From Demequina maris (GTDB taxonomy: Bacteria > Actinomycetota > Actinomycetes > Actinomycetales > Demequinaceae), in assembly GCF_000971155.1 (NCBI RefSeq), contig NZ_BBLX01000001.1, positions 289,879 to 353,878 of the forward strand: a DNA stretch of 64,000 nucleotides, written 5' to 3'. Below the pieces are notes generated by a model. That model had not been told where the DNA came from. It was given only the letters and a program-made list of their open reading frames with translations, and made no database searches. Positions 1-8,141 of this stretch are shown here, piece after piece. A program made the translations under genes and the position numbers. How positions within the stretch are numbered: position 1 is the first letter of the stretch; each line of letters begins with the position of its first letter.

Positions 1-654
1 GTCGTCAGCACGCTCCCAGCCGCCTCCGAGCAGGGGGCGCAGCCGTCTGCGGAGGACGGCCGCGGGCACGGTCCGGCCGACGGCCACGATGCGGGCGGCG
101 AGCAGGGCGGCGCCGCGGGCCGCCCACGTGCGGGCCGCCGGAGAGGCACTCGCCCGGCGCTCGAGCGACGCGGCGGCGAGGATGTCCGCGAGCTGCGCCT
201 CGTCCTCGTCCGGCACCTCGCCCCACGCGCTGCGCGCCAGCAGCGATCGCAGCTCGTCCGGGCCCTCGGCACTGCTCAGGAGCGTCCAGGAGGTCTCCAT
301 CGCACCGAGGTCGTACGGGCGTTCGCGGGCGCCGCCGCGGAGCTCCCGCATCCGCATGAGGATGTTGTCGCGCTCGAAGTCCGCGGCGGCCGCGCGCATC
401 AGGCGGGTGCCGCCTGCGGGCGCCCATCCCGCGAGCACGCGCAGCTGCCACAGCAGCGTCTCGCGCGCCGCGCGCTGGAGTCCCTCGGGCGTCGACGGTC
501 CCACGACCCGGGCACCGTAGCTCCAGGAGCGCATCAGCTCCGCCGCCTCGTCGAGCGTCGGCGCCGCCGCGAGCCGGGCGGCCCCCTGCGGCCCCGCGCG
601 GCCCGCCGCCAGCGCGCGCACGCGCACCGCGGCGCCGACCCACGCGGCGCTCAC
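1..654 (-). CDS. V/A-type ATPase subunit C (AC39-like), 3' part missing
   Basis: The frame is open from a GTG at 654 to the left edge (218 codons), so the C-terminus lies outside the window. The translation contains LLWQLRVLAGWAPAGG followed by FERDNILMRMREL, which resembles the helical 'socket' subunit C/d family that joins the V1/A1 sector to the membrane rotor. That is a family recognition, not a database match. The start GTG overlaps the stop of the upstream gene (GTGA at 651-654), which implies translational coupling. Together with the upstream gene it looks like the beginning of a V-type ATPase operon. Such operons occur sporadically in actinobacteria in addition to the F-type enzyme. 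Family call fairly confident; direction of ion pumping cannot be told. Confidence 0.7.
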   Translation of the reverse strand, partial: MSAAWVGAAVRVRALAAGRAGPQGAARLAAAPTLDEAAELMRSWSYGARVVGPSTPEGLQRAARETLLWQLRVLAGWAPAGGTRLMRAAAADFERDNILMRMRELRGGARERPYDLGAMETSWTLLSSAEGPDELRSLLARSAWGEVPDEDEAQLADILAAASLERRASASPAARTWAARGAALLAARIVAVGRTVPAAVLRRRLRPLLGGGWERADD

Positions 655-1082
655 GAGGTCCCTCGCAACCCGGCGGCGAGCCGGTTGACCACCGCGTCGG
701 CCGCCTCGTCGATCCGGGGCGAGCGCGAGGCGAGCAGGGCGTCCGCGCGCGCCTGCGCCTCCTCGAGCAGCCGCGCGTCCGCGGCCTCCGCCGCGTCCCG
801 CACCGCCGCCGCGGCGACCGCCTCACGGCCCGGCGCCTCGGCGCGCGCCGCGGCGATGACCTCCGCACCCGCGGCACGTGCCCGTGCGACGCGCTCCTCG
901 GCGCTCGCCTCACCGGATGCGGCGAGCGCGGCCGCGGCGGCGAGGTCCTCGTCGAGCGCGGCGAACACGGGAGCGAGCTCGAGCGCGATCCCCGTGCGTG
1001 CGGCGGCATGCGCGGCAGACTCAGCCGCGCCTCCCGGCGCCGTCGCCGGGCGGAAGCGGTCGAGGATCTCCTGCCAGCGCAT
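651..1082 (-). CDS. V-type ATPase stalk-like (subunit G/H-like) protein
   Basis: A 143-residue, Ala/Glu/Arg-rich, almost entirely helical protein starting MRWQEILDRFRP. The composition (long runs of Ala with regularly spaced Arg and Glu) fits a coiled-coil peripheral stalk such as the G/H or E subunit of V/A-type ATPases. It is the first gene of the apparent V-type ATPase operon and overlaps the subunit C-like gene by four bases. There is no catalytic motif. The assignment rests mainly on position and coiled-coil character, and the low-complexity sequence makes similarity searches unreliable. Confidence 0.5.
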   Translation of the reverse strand: MRWQEILDRFRPATAPGGAAESAAHAAARTGIALELAPVFAALDEDLAAAAALAASGEASAEERVARARAAGAEVIAAARAEAPGREAVAAAAVRDAAEAADARLLEEAQARADALLASRSPRIDEAADAVVNRLAAGLRGTS

Positions 1083-1198
1083 CTCTCTTCCTCGCGCGAG
1101 CGGCGACGCGGGCGTCCCGGTCGCCCATCTTCTTCGAATCTACCCCCGGCGCGCGGTCCCGCGAGGGTCAAGAGTCCTCGTACGGGCGCGCGAGCGCG

Positions 1199-2896
1199 TC
1201 AGTTCGCGACGGGCGAGAACGTGTCGTACTGCTCGATGACGAACCGGATGCGGTCGATCGCGTCGGCGTCGAGCCCGGCGTCGCCGGTGACCTGGTGGAG
1301 GCCGTCGACGGCGAGGTTGCCGTACTTGTGTCCCGCATCCTCAGGCACCGCCGTCGACAGGATGAGGTCGACGACGCCCTGGAACGCCGTGACCACCGGG
1401 ATCCACACCATGTCGTCGCTCACGGACTCCGAGCGCTGGCCCGGCTTGAGCCATTCCGGCTCGGCCCAGATCACGCGCGGGCCGATCCACACGATGGGGT
1501 CGTTGCCGTGCTGCAGGTACGCGAGCCGCGTGGAGTCCCACGCTCCCCCGAGCGTCTCGAGCCCGCCCCAAGCATCGGCCCACCGCACGTGCTCGCCGTC
1601 GTCGAGCACCGGCAGGGTGTACGGGCTGCCCTCGTCGCGGGCGTCCTGCTCCTGGCTCCAGATCGGCGTGAACGACGGCGTGCCGGCCAGCACCGCACCC
1701 TCGGTGGAGGCGAGCAGGTCCGCCGCGTCGTCGTAAGCGGCCTGGATCCCGAAGCTTCCGAGGCTGAGCCCATACACGACCAGCTGCGGCCGATCGTCCT
1801 CGGGGAGCGTGGCCCACCACTCTGTGACGGCGTGGACGAGCGCGGACGTGCCGTCCTGCGACAGGTCGGGCGTGAGCAACGCGGACACCGGGCTGCCGGT
1901 GGCGCCGTACTGCAGCGCGACGAGGGCGGTATCGCCGGCGTGCAGGTACTCGAAGCCGTCGATCGCGGCCGGGTCCAGCCACCCGGAGCCCGTGGTCCCG
2001 GCGATCATCAGCACCGAGCGGTCCGCGGCCCCGGTGCGCTCGAGCTCGTCGACCGCGAGCTGGGCCCGCTCCTCGAACGTGCCGGGCACGTCGACGCCGA
2101 CGTACACGCGGACCGGCTCCTCGGCGGGGACGCCGGTGACGAGCTCTATCTCGGCGGCGGTCGGTCCTCCGGCCACGACCTTCACACCGGCCTGCCCGAG
2201 CTCCTCCCACGCGACGAGGCTGTCGGGGCTGCCCGAGCGGAGCGGGCTGGTCGGCTGGGCGTACTCCGGGTCGTACTGCCGGTTCGCGTGCTGGGAGGCG
2301 AGCGTCAGCAGCAGCGACAGCGCCGACAGCCCGAGCGACGCCACGACCAGCATCGCCACCACCGTGGTGGCGCCGGAGGCGACCGCGGCGAGCCGCGGGC
2401 GGGTCTCACGCCCGGGCATGCGGGGCGAGATGAGCGCCCACAGGCGGCGGTAGCCGGCGGCGACGCCACGACCGATGGCGAACGCGAGCCACGAGCCCGC
2501 GGCGAACCCGAGCGCGGCGACCAGCCAGTCGAATCCGTTCGTGTCGGGCATCCCCACGGCCTCGCGCACCGAGTTCTGCCAGCCGAGCGCGAACGGCATG
2601 ATCACCGCGGCGCCGGCCAGGCCGATGAGGGCCACGATCCACGCGCGCGCCTCCGCCGCATCGGGCAGACGTCCCGGTGACAGCCGGGCGATGCCCCTCC
2701 ACAGCAGCACGCCCACGCCGTAGCCGACCGCGAACGCGAGCCCCGACACGAGGCCCTGGCCCCACGCGGGCCGCGGCAGCAGCGACGGCGTCAGCGACAC
2801 CGCCATGGCGACCAGGCCGACCGTCGCTCCCGCGACGTCCAGCCGTGAGCCGATGCGCACCACACGGATCACAGCGTCCTCCCTCGTTGCGCCCAC
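1199..2896 (-). CDS. Integral membrane alpha/beta hydrolase (Abhydrolase_9 family)
   Basis: A 565-residue protein with two parts. Residues about 20-200 form five hydrophobic segments (near 23-41, 48-68, 86-103, 124-143 and 172-201). Residues about 210-565 form a cytoplasmic or extracytoplasmic alpha/beta hydrolase domain with the nucleophile elbow GLSLGS (Ser about 378). This two-part architecture matches the actinobacterial Abhydrolase_9 family (formerly DUF2319), known from mycobacteria and relatives. The substrate is not known for most members; a lipid or cell-envelope ester is an inference from membrane anchoring. The gene is monocistronic, followed by the LpqC-like gene 39 bases downstream of its start region on the same strand. 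Length is normal for the family. Confidence 0.85.
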   Translation of the reverse strand: MGATREDAVIRVVRIGSRLDVAGATVGLVAMAVSLTPSLLPRPAWGQGLVSGLAFAVGYGVGVLLWRGIARLSPGRLPDAAEARAWIVALIGLAGAAVIMPFALGWQNSVREAVGMPDTNGFDWLVAALGFAAGSWLAFAIGRGVAAGYRRLWALISPRMPGRETRPRLAAVASGATTVVAMLVVASLGLSALSLLLTLASQHANRQYDPEYAQPTSPLRSGSPDSLVAWEELGQAGVKVVAGGPTAAEIELVTGVPAEEPVRVYVGVDVPGTFEERAQLAVDELERTGAADRSVLMIAGTTGSGWLDPAAIDGFEYLHAGDTALVALQYGATGSPVSALLTPDLSQDGTSALVHAVTEWWATLPEDDRPQLVVYGLSLGSFGIQAAYDDAADLLASTEGAVLAGTPSFTPIWSQEQDARDEGSPYTLPVLDDGEHVRWADAWGGLETLGGAWDSTRLAYLQHGNDPIVWIGPRVIWAEPEWLKPGQRSESVSDDMVWIPVVTAFQGVVDLILSTAVPEDAGHKYGNLAVDGLHQVTGDAGLDADAIDRIRFVIEQYDTFSPVAN

Positions 2897-2935
2897 AGTA
2901 GCGGCGGGCGAGCGGGAGCCCGGACGGCGCCGCGC

Positions 2936-3871
2936 CTACGACCGCGGGTGCGCGAGCAGGAAGTCGATGAGGTCCGGGACGACGTCGGGCTGGAAGTCCA
3001 TCGTGTGGTCGCCGCCCTCGACGGTCCAGAGCTCGAGCCCGATGCCGGTCGGGCAGCCCGAGACGGCCGACACCTCCGTCTCGTCGCCGGGCACCGACGA
3101 GTCCGCATCGCGGCTCTCACCCGTCGGCGCGAGGCTGCCCTCGCACCCGTCGTAGGCCGCCCAGGCGGCCACCGACTCGGGGGCCGACGGGTAGGCCGCG
3201 TCGATGTTCGCGCCGCCGTCGAACGCGATGATCTCGTCCGCGGTGCCGTGCACCTCGACCAGGCTCACCGGCTCCGAGGGTGCGCAGTCCTGCGGATCCA
3301 GGTAGGTGGCGCCCGCGATGCTCACGATCGCCGCGACCGTGTCGGCGTGGTCGCACGCGAGCCGGTAGGCCATGAAGGCGCCGTTGGACACCCCGAGCGC
3401 CACCACCCGGTCCTCGTCGACCCGGTAGTCGGACGCGACCTGGGCGATCACCGCGGCGAGGTAGCCCGAGTCGTCGACGTCGATCCCGCCGGCGTTGCAG
3501 CAGGCGTCGGTGGCGTTCCAGAAGCGTTCGCCGTCGGCGTCGACCGTGCCGTCGGGCGCGACGTAGAGCACGCCCCGCTCGTCGGCCAGGGCGGACACGT
3601 CGTAGATGTAGGCCAGCTCCTCCCCCGTCATCCCGTAGCCGTGCAGCAGGACCAGGAGCGGGGCCGCCTCCGAGCCGTCGTAGGACGGCGGTACGTGGAC
3701 CTCGTACGGGCGGTCGGCGAGCGGGCCCGCCTCCGCGGGCGAGGGCGCCTCGTCGACGCCGTCACCACCGCCGCAGGCGGAAGCGAGGAGCATCGCAGCG
3801 GCCGCGAGCGCCCACCACCGTCGCGGTCGGCCCCGGCGCGACCGCGCGTGCTGTCCGCGCGACGACCCCAC
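2936..3871 (-). CDS. Secreted lipoprotein esterase, LpqC / PHB-depolymerase-like
   Basis: A 311-residue protein read from a GTG at 3871. It begins with a basic stretch, a hydrophobic core (WWALAAAAMLLASAC) and a lipobox Cys at 33, so it should be a lipid-anchored extracytoplasmic enzyme. Alpha/beta hydrolase signatures follow: oxyanion region LLHGYG (75-80), nucleophile GVSNGA with Ser162, acid region HGTADEI with Asp212, and GGDHTM with His289. The NATDACCN segment (119-126) is typical of the LpqC / feruloyl-esterase / poly(3-hydroxybutyrate) depolymerase-like group. The natural substrate cannot be told. The start is uncertain because no well-spaced Shine-Dalgarno is visible; the lipobox supports a start near here. 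Confidence 0.8.
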   Translation of the reverse strand: MGSSRGQHARSRRGRPRRWWALAAAAMLLASACGGGDGVDEAPSPAEAGPLADRPYEVHVPPSYDGSEAAPLLVLLHGYGMTGEELAYIYDVSALADERGVLYVAPDGTVDADGERFWNATDACCNAGGIDVDDSGYLAAVIAQVASDYRVDEDRVVALGVSNGAFMAYRLACDHADTVAAIVSIAGATYLDPQDCAPSEPVSLVEVHGTADEIIAFDGGANIDAAYPSAPESVAAWAAYDGCEGSLAPTGESRDADSSVPGDETEVSAVSGCPTGIGLELWTVEGGDHTMDFQPDVVPDLIDFLLAHPRS

Positions 3872-3997
3872 CTCTCGATCGTAGGACCGAGCCACGCGCC
3901 GGGACGGGGCGCCCGGGAATACCGCGGCGCATCGTCCCGGTTGCCCTGAACACGACGGGCCGGCACGGGCGCCGGCCGCGGGGACGGGAGGGCGGTC

Positions 3998-5569
3998 ATG
4001 AGCGAGGTACCCGACGCGTCGGACGTCACGCCCCTGCTCAGCAGCCCGCTCGGGACCGAGGACGCGCTGCGCGCCGTGCCCGGCGAGGACGGCCGCACCC
4101 CGCTCGTGCTGGTGCTCGGCGCGACCGGCTACATCGGGGGCCGGCTCGTGCCGCGCCTGCTCGCCGGCGGTTATCGCGTGCGGACGCTCACGCGGTCCGG
4201 CGCGCGCGTGGCCGCCCTGCCGTGGGCGGACGACGTCGACGTGGTGGAGGGCGACGCGGCGGACGTCGGCGCGATGGACCGCGCGATGGACGGCGTCGAC
4301 CTCGTCTACTACCTCGTGCACTCGATGCACAGCGGCCGCGACTACGGCCGGCTCGATCGGGCCATCGCCCTCACCGTCGCGAAGGCGGCGGCGGCGCACC
4401 GGGTCGGGCGCATCGTCTACCTCAGCGGTCTCCATCCCGAGGGCGTCGAGCTGTCGGCGCACCTGGCGTCGCGCCAGGAGGTCGGCGACATCCTGATCGC
4501 CTCGGCCACGCCGACGCTGGTCCTCCAGGCGGGCGTGGTGATCGGCTCGGGGTCCGCGTCGTTCGAGATGATCCGGCACCTCACGGAGGTGCTGCCGTAC
4601 ATGCCCGCGCCGCGCTGGGTGCGCAACCTCATCCAGCCGATCGCGGTGCGAGACGTCGTGTACTACCTGCTGGCGGCCGCGCGGGCCGAGGGCGATCTCA
4701 ACCGCGAGTACGACATCGGCGGGCCGGACGTGATGCGGTACTCCGAGATGATGAACGGCTACGCCGAGGTGGCGGGGCTGCCCCGGCGCGGCATCACGGC
4801 GCTCCCGGTCCTCACCCCCAGCCTCGCGTCGCACTGGGTGGGGCTCGTCACCCCGGTGCCGCGGCAGATCGCGCGCCCGCTGGTCGAGTCGCTCCTGCAC
4901 TCGTGCGTGGTGAAGGACGATGCGATCGACGCGTTGATCCCGCCGCCGCCGGAGGGGCTGACGGGCTACCGCGACGCGGTGCGGCTCGCGCTGGGCCGTA
5001 TCGAGATCGACCAGGTGGAGACGAGCTGGGTCGACGCCCGGGTCACGGGCGCGCCGAGCGACCCGATGCCGAGCGACCCGGAATGGGCGGGGCGGACCGT
5101 CTTCCAGGACGCACGCCGACGACGCACGACGGCGGACCCCGACGCCGTGTGGCGCGTGATCGCGCAGATCGGCGGCGCGACCGGGTGGTACTCGGCCTCC
5201 GTGCTGTGGGCGACGCGAGGCCTGCTCGACCGCGTGACGGGCGGCGTGGGCGCGCAGCGGGGGCGGCGGACACTCGCTCAGGTGACCGAGGGCGACGCGA
5301 TCGACGTGTGGCGGGTCGAGCGGGTCGAGCCCGGACGGCTGCTGCGGCTGCGTGCCGAGATGCGGGTGCCGGGCAAGGCCTGGCTCGAGCTCGGTGTCGA
5401 TCCGAGCGCGGACGGCTCGGAGTACTGGCAGCGCGCCGTGTTCTTCCCCCGCGGGCTCACCGGGCGGCTCTACTGGCTCTCGATGCTGCCCTTCCACGGC
5501 CTCGTCTTCAGCGGCATGGTCAACCGCATCGTCGCGGAGGCCGAGCAGGCACCGGCCGCCGACGCGTGA
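3998..5569 (+). CDS. NAD(P)-binding oxidoreductase with C-terminal DUF2867 domain
   Basis: A 523-residue protein. The N-terminal half is an atypical/extended SDR: dinucleotide motif GATGYIGGRL at 41-50, then VVEGDAADVGAM and VYYLVHSMHSG, as in NAD(P)H-binding proteins of the YesF/NmrA-like type. The C-terminal half (about 350-510) is a SRPBCC-like DUF2867 domain including WYSASVLWATRGLLDR and the closing PFHGLVFSGMVNRI. This fusion is widespread in actinobacteria, but the substrate is unknown. The start is an ATG preceded by GGGAGGGCGG at a good distance. The GH15 gene follows on the same strand after a gap of about 80 bases. Confidence 0.85.
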   Translation: MSEVPDASDVTPLLSSPLGTEDALRAVPGEDGRTPLVLVLGATGYIGGRLVPRLLAGGYRVRTLTRSGARVAALPWADDVDVVEGDAADVGAMDRAMDGVDLVYYLVHSMHSGRDYGRLDRAIALTVAKAAAAHRVGRIVYLSGLHPEGVELSAHLASRQEVGDILIASATPTLVLQAGVVIGSGSASFEMIRHLTEVLPYMPAPRWVRNLIQPIAVRDVVYYLLAAARAEGDLNREYDIGGPDVMRYSEMMNGYAEVAGLPRRGITALPVLTPSLASHWVGLVTPVPRQIARPLVESLLHSCVVKDDAIDALIPPPPEGLTGYRDAVRLALGRIEIDQVETSWVDARVTGAPSDPMPSDPEWAGRTVFQDARRRRTTADPDAVWRVIAQIGGATGWYSASVLWATRGLLDRVTGGVGAQRGRRTLAQVTEGDAIDVWRVERVEPGRLLRLRAEMRVPGKAWLELGVDPSADGSEYWQRAVFFPRGLTGRLYWLSMLPFHGLVFSGMVNRIVAEAEQAPAADA

Positions 5570-5647
5570 GGCACCCGACGGGTCACGGGCGCCCGGGTGC
5601 CGCCCGCTCCCGTGTGCCACGATGAGGATGACGGCCGGGAGGGATAC

Positions 5648-7585
5648 GTGACGGACTATCCGAGCATCGAGGACCACGGCCTGATCGGCGATCTCCAGAC
5701 GGCGGCGCTCATCGCGACCGACGGCACGCTGGACTGGTTCTGCGCCCCCCGCTTCGACTCGCCGAGCATCTTCGCCTCCCTGTTGGACGCGGAGCGGGGC
5801 GGGCACTGCCGGATCCGCCCGACGGTCGACGACTACGTGACGCGCCAGCTCTACCTGCCGGACACCGCGATCCTGGTCACCCGGTTCCTCACCGACGACG
5901 GGGTGGGCGAGGTCGTCGACTTCATGCCCGTGGTCGGTACCGAGCCGACCGCGCGGCACCGCATCGTGCGCCTCGTCCGGGTGGTGCGCGGCACCATGGA
6001 GTTCACCGGCGAGATCCAGCCGCGCTTCGACTACGGACGTGTGGGGCACACCCTCGACAACCTGAGCGAGGACGGCGCCGTCTTCACCGCCGGCGACCAG
6101 TCCCTCACGGTGCACCGCATCGGCGACGTCGTCATGCACGGCGACCAGCGCGCCGGCGGCATGGTGGCGGAGGGCGACGGCCTGCGCCTCACCGGGACCC
6201 TGCACGAGGGCGACGTCACCGGCGCGGTGCTCGAGACCGGCGGGGCCGCGCCCGCCCGGGTCGCGCCGGACGAGGTCGAGGCGCTGCTGCGGGAGACGAG
6301 CCGCTTCTGGCGCGAGTGGAACGGACGCTCCACCTATCGCGGTCGCTGGCGCGAGACGGTCGCCCGCTCCGCCATGACGCTGAAGCTCATGACGTACGCG
6401 CCCACCGGCGCGCTCGTCGCGGCCCCGACCGCCGGCCTGCCCGAGCAGGTCGGGGGTGAGCGCAACTGGGACTACCGCTACACGTGGGTCCGCGACGCGT
6501 CGCTGTCGGTGCACGCGCTGCTGGGCCTCGGCTACACGGAGGAGGCCGCCGCCTTCGGGGTGTGGCTCATGGACCGCGTGCACGAGAGCGTCGGCGAGCG
6601 GTCCGGGCCGCTCAAGATCATGTACCGCGTCGACGGCACGTGCGACCTCGTCGAGGAGAGCCTCGACCACCTCGACGGATACAAGGGATCGCGCCCGGTC
6701 CGCATCGGCAACGGCGCCTCCGACCAGGTCCAGCTCGACATCTACGGGGAGGCGCTCGCCGCGCTGTTCGTGGCCGCCGAGGCCGGGCTCGAGCTCTCCC
6801 ACGCGGGCTGGAGCCAGCTCACCGCCCTGCTCGACTGGGTGAGCGAGCAGTGGGACCAGCCGGAGGAAGGCATCTGGGAGACGCGGGGCGGCCCGCAGAA
6901 CTTCACCTACGGCCGGGTGATGTGCTGGATCGCCCTCGACCGCGGCATCCGGCTCGCCCGCCTGCACGGCCGGCCCGCGCCGCTCGACGCGTGGACCCAG
7001 GCCCGGGACGCCATCTACCGGCAGGTGATGGAGCGCGGCTGGGACGGCGGCCGCGGTGCCTTCGTCCAGCACGACCGCACCGACGTGCTCGACGCGTCCC
7101 TGCTGCTCATGCCGATCCTGGGCTTCGTCGCGCCGCTCGACCCCATGTGGCTCTCCACGCTCCGCGCGATGAAGGACGAGCTCGTCTCGGACAGCCTCGT
7201 GTACCGCTACAACCCGGCGGCCTCCCCGGACGGCCTGGCCGGCTCGGAGGGCACGTTCACGCTGTGCTCGTTCTTCTACGTCGACGCGCTCGCCCGGTCG
7301 GGCTTCCTCGAGGAGGCGGAGCTGACGTTCGGCAAGATGCACACATACGCCAACCACCTGGGCCTCTACGCCGAGGAGATCGGCCTGACGGGCGAACAGC
7401 TCGGGAACTTCCCGCAGGCCTTCAGCCACCTCGCGCTCATCAACGCCGCGATCGTGCTGGACCGCCAGCTCGACCAGGAGCAGGACCTCGTGGGACCGAC
7501 CGTACGCGAGGCGATGCGGCGGCTCGACGAGCCGGGACGCGGTGACGGTTCCTGGCGGGTGCCGGGGACGGACGACGGCGCGTAG
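5648..7585 (+). CDS. Glycoside hydrolase family 15 protein (glucoamylase/trehalase type)
   Basis: 645 residues from the GTG at 5648, which has a strong Shine-Dalgarno (GGGAGGGA, 5638-5645); a longer frame upstream is unlikely to be translated. The N-terminal beta-sandwich begins DHGLIGDLQTAALIATDGT and contains LDWFC, both hallmarks of bacterial GH15. The (alpha/alpha)6 barrel carries NWDYRYTWVRDAS, then EEGIWETRGGPQNFTYGRVM with the presumed general acid Glu, and GLYAEEIG with the presumed base Glu. Related mycobacterial enzymes are trehalases, while others cleave alpha-1,4-glucans. Which applies here cannot be decided from sequence. There is no signal peptide, so it acts in the cytoplasm, probably on storage or protectant sugar. 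Confidence 0.9.
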   Translation: MTDYPSIEDHGLIGDLQTAALIATDGTLDWFCAPRFDSPSIFASLLDAERGGHCRIRPTVDDYVTRQLYLPDTAILVTRFLTDDGVGEVVDFMPVVGTEPTARHRIVRLVRVVRGTMEFTGEIQPRFDYGRVGHTLDNLSEDGAVFTAGDQSLTVHRIGDVVMHGDQRAGGMVAEGDGLRLTGTLHEGDVTGAVLETGGAAPARVAPDEVEALLRETSRFWREWNGRSTYRGRWRETVARSAMTLKLMTYAPTGALVAAPTAGLPEQVGGERNWDYRYTWVRDASLSVHALLGLGYTEEAAAFGVWLMDRVHESVGERSGPLKIMYRVDGTCDLVEESLDHLDGYKGSRPVRIGNGASDQVQLDIYGEALAALFVAAEAGLELSHAGWSQLTALLDWVSEQWDQPEEGIWETRGGPQNFTYGRVMCWIALDRGIRLARLHGRPAPLDAWTQARDAIYRQVMERGWDGGRGAFVQHDRTDVLDASLLLMPILGFVAPLDPMWLSTLRAMKDELVSDSLVYRYNPAASPDGLAGSEGTFTLCSFFYVDALARSGFLEEAELTFGKMHTYANHLGLYAEEIGLTGEQLGNFPQAFSHLALINAAIVLDRQLDQEQDLVGPTVREAMRRLDEPGRGDGSWRVPGTDDGA

Positions 7586-7594
7586 CGGGCGCCC

Positions 7595-8029
7595 TCAAGT
7601 CGCCGATGCGCCGGTCTCGCAGCGCGCCTTGAGCCCGTTGGCCTCGTTCGCCAGGTAGCGGTCGGTCAGCCCGCGGTAGAGCCTTCCCATGATCGCGCCG
7701 AGGGCGCCGGACTGCGCCACGGCGAGGCGGACGCGGGCGCCGCCGCCGGGCAGCGGCTCGACCTGGTGCGTGGCGGTCGTCACCAGTCCAGGACGCGTCG
7801 CCACCCAGGTGAACCCGGATCCCGCGATGAGGTCGGTGACGACGTACTCCGCATCGGCGAGCCTCGGCTGCACGACGGTCGCGCGGCTTCCCACCGCGAA
7901 GGCGCCCTCGTCCGCGCGCCGCACCGAGGTGACCGTCGGGGTCCACTCTGGCCATCGAGCGACGTCGCTCAGCACCTCCCACACGCGGGCGGGCGGGGCC
8001 GCGATGTCGATCGACGCGCTCCGGGTCAC
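7595..8029 (-). CDS. SRPBCC family (polyketide cyclase/dehydrase-like) protein
   Basis: A 144-residue START/Bet v1-type protein. The opening SIDIAAPPARVWEVLSDVAR and WPEWTPTVTSVRR are typical of the polyketide_cyc2 family, a hydrophobic ligand-binding fold with no conserved catalytic residues. It is convergent with the GH15 gene and divergent from the DEAD-box helicase. Two GTG starts are possible: 8029 (chosen, because the family begins right there) and 8074, which would add 15 poorly conserved residues. The function of such stand-alone proteins is generally unknown. Confidence 0.8.
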   Translation of the reverse strand: MTRSASIDIAAPPARVWEVLSDVARWPEWTPTVTSVRRADEGAFAVGSRATVVQPRLADAEYVVTDLIAGSGFTWVATRPGLVTTATHQVEPLPGGGARVRLAVAQSGALGAIMGRLYRGLTDRYLANEANGLKARCETGASAT

Positions 8030-8141
8030 GTCTCGATTGTCGCGCCGCGCCCGCCATCCGTCGAGAACTTGCACGCCCGCTGACGAGGGTGCGCGGCCCG
8101 CGCATCGTCCCTCATGCCTCCTGAACGCCTACGGTGGTGTC

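Noticed and set aside
1100-1170. A TTGACC / TAGATT pair upstream of the V-type ATPase-like gene
   Set aside because: The boxes are 23 bases apart, too far for a sigma-70 promoter.
2936-7429. A 1,497-codon open frame on the minus strand covering several genes
   Set aside because: Only its last 311 codons form a real protein (the LpqC-like lipoprotein). The rest is antisense to the DUF2867 and GH15 genes and has the Arg/His/Asp-rich composition of a high-G+C shadow frame.
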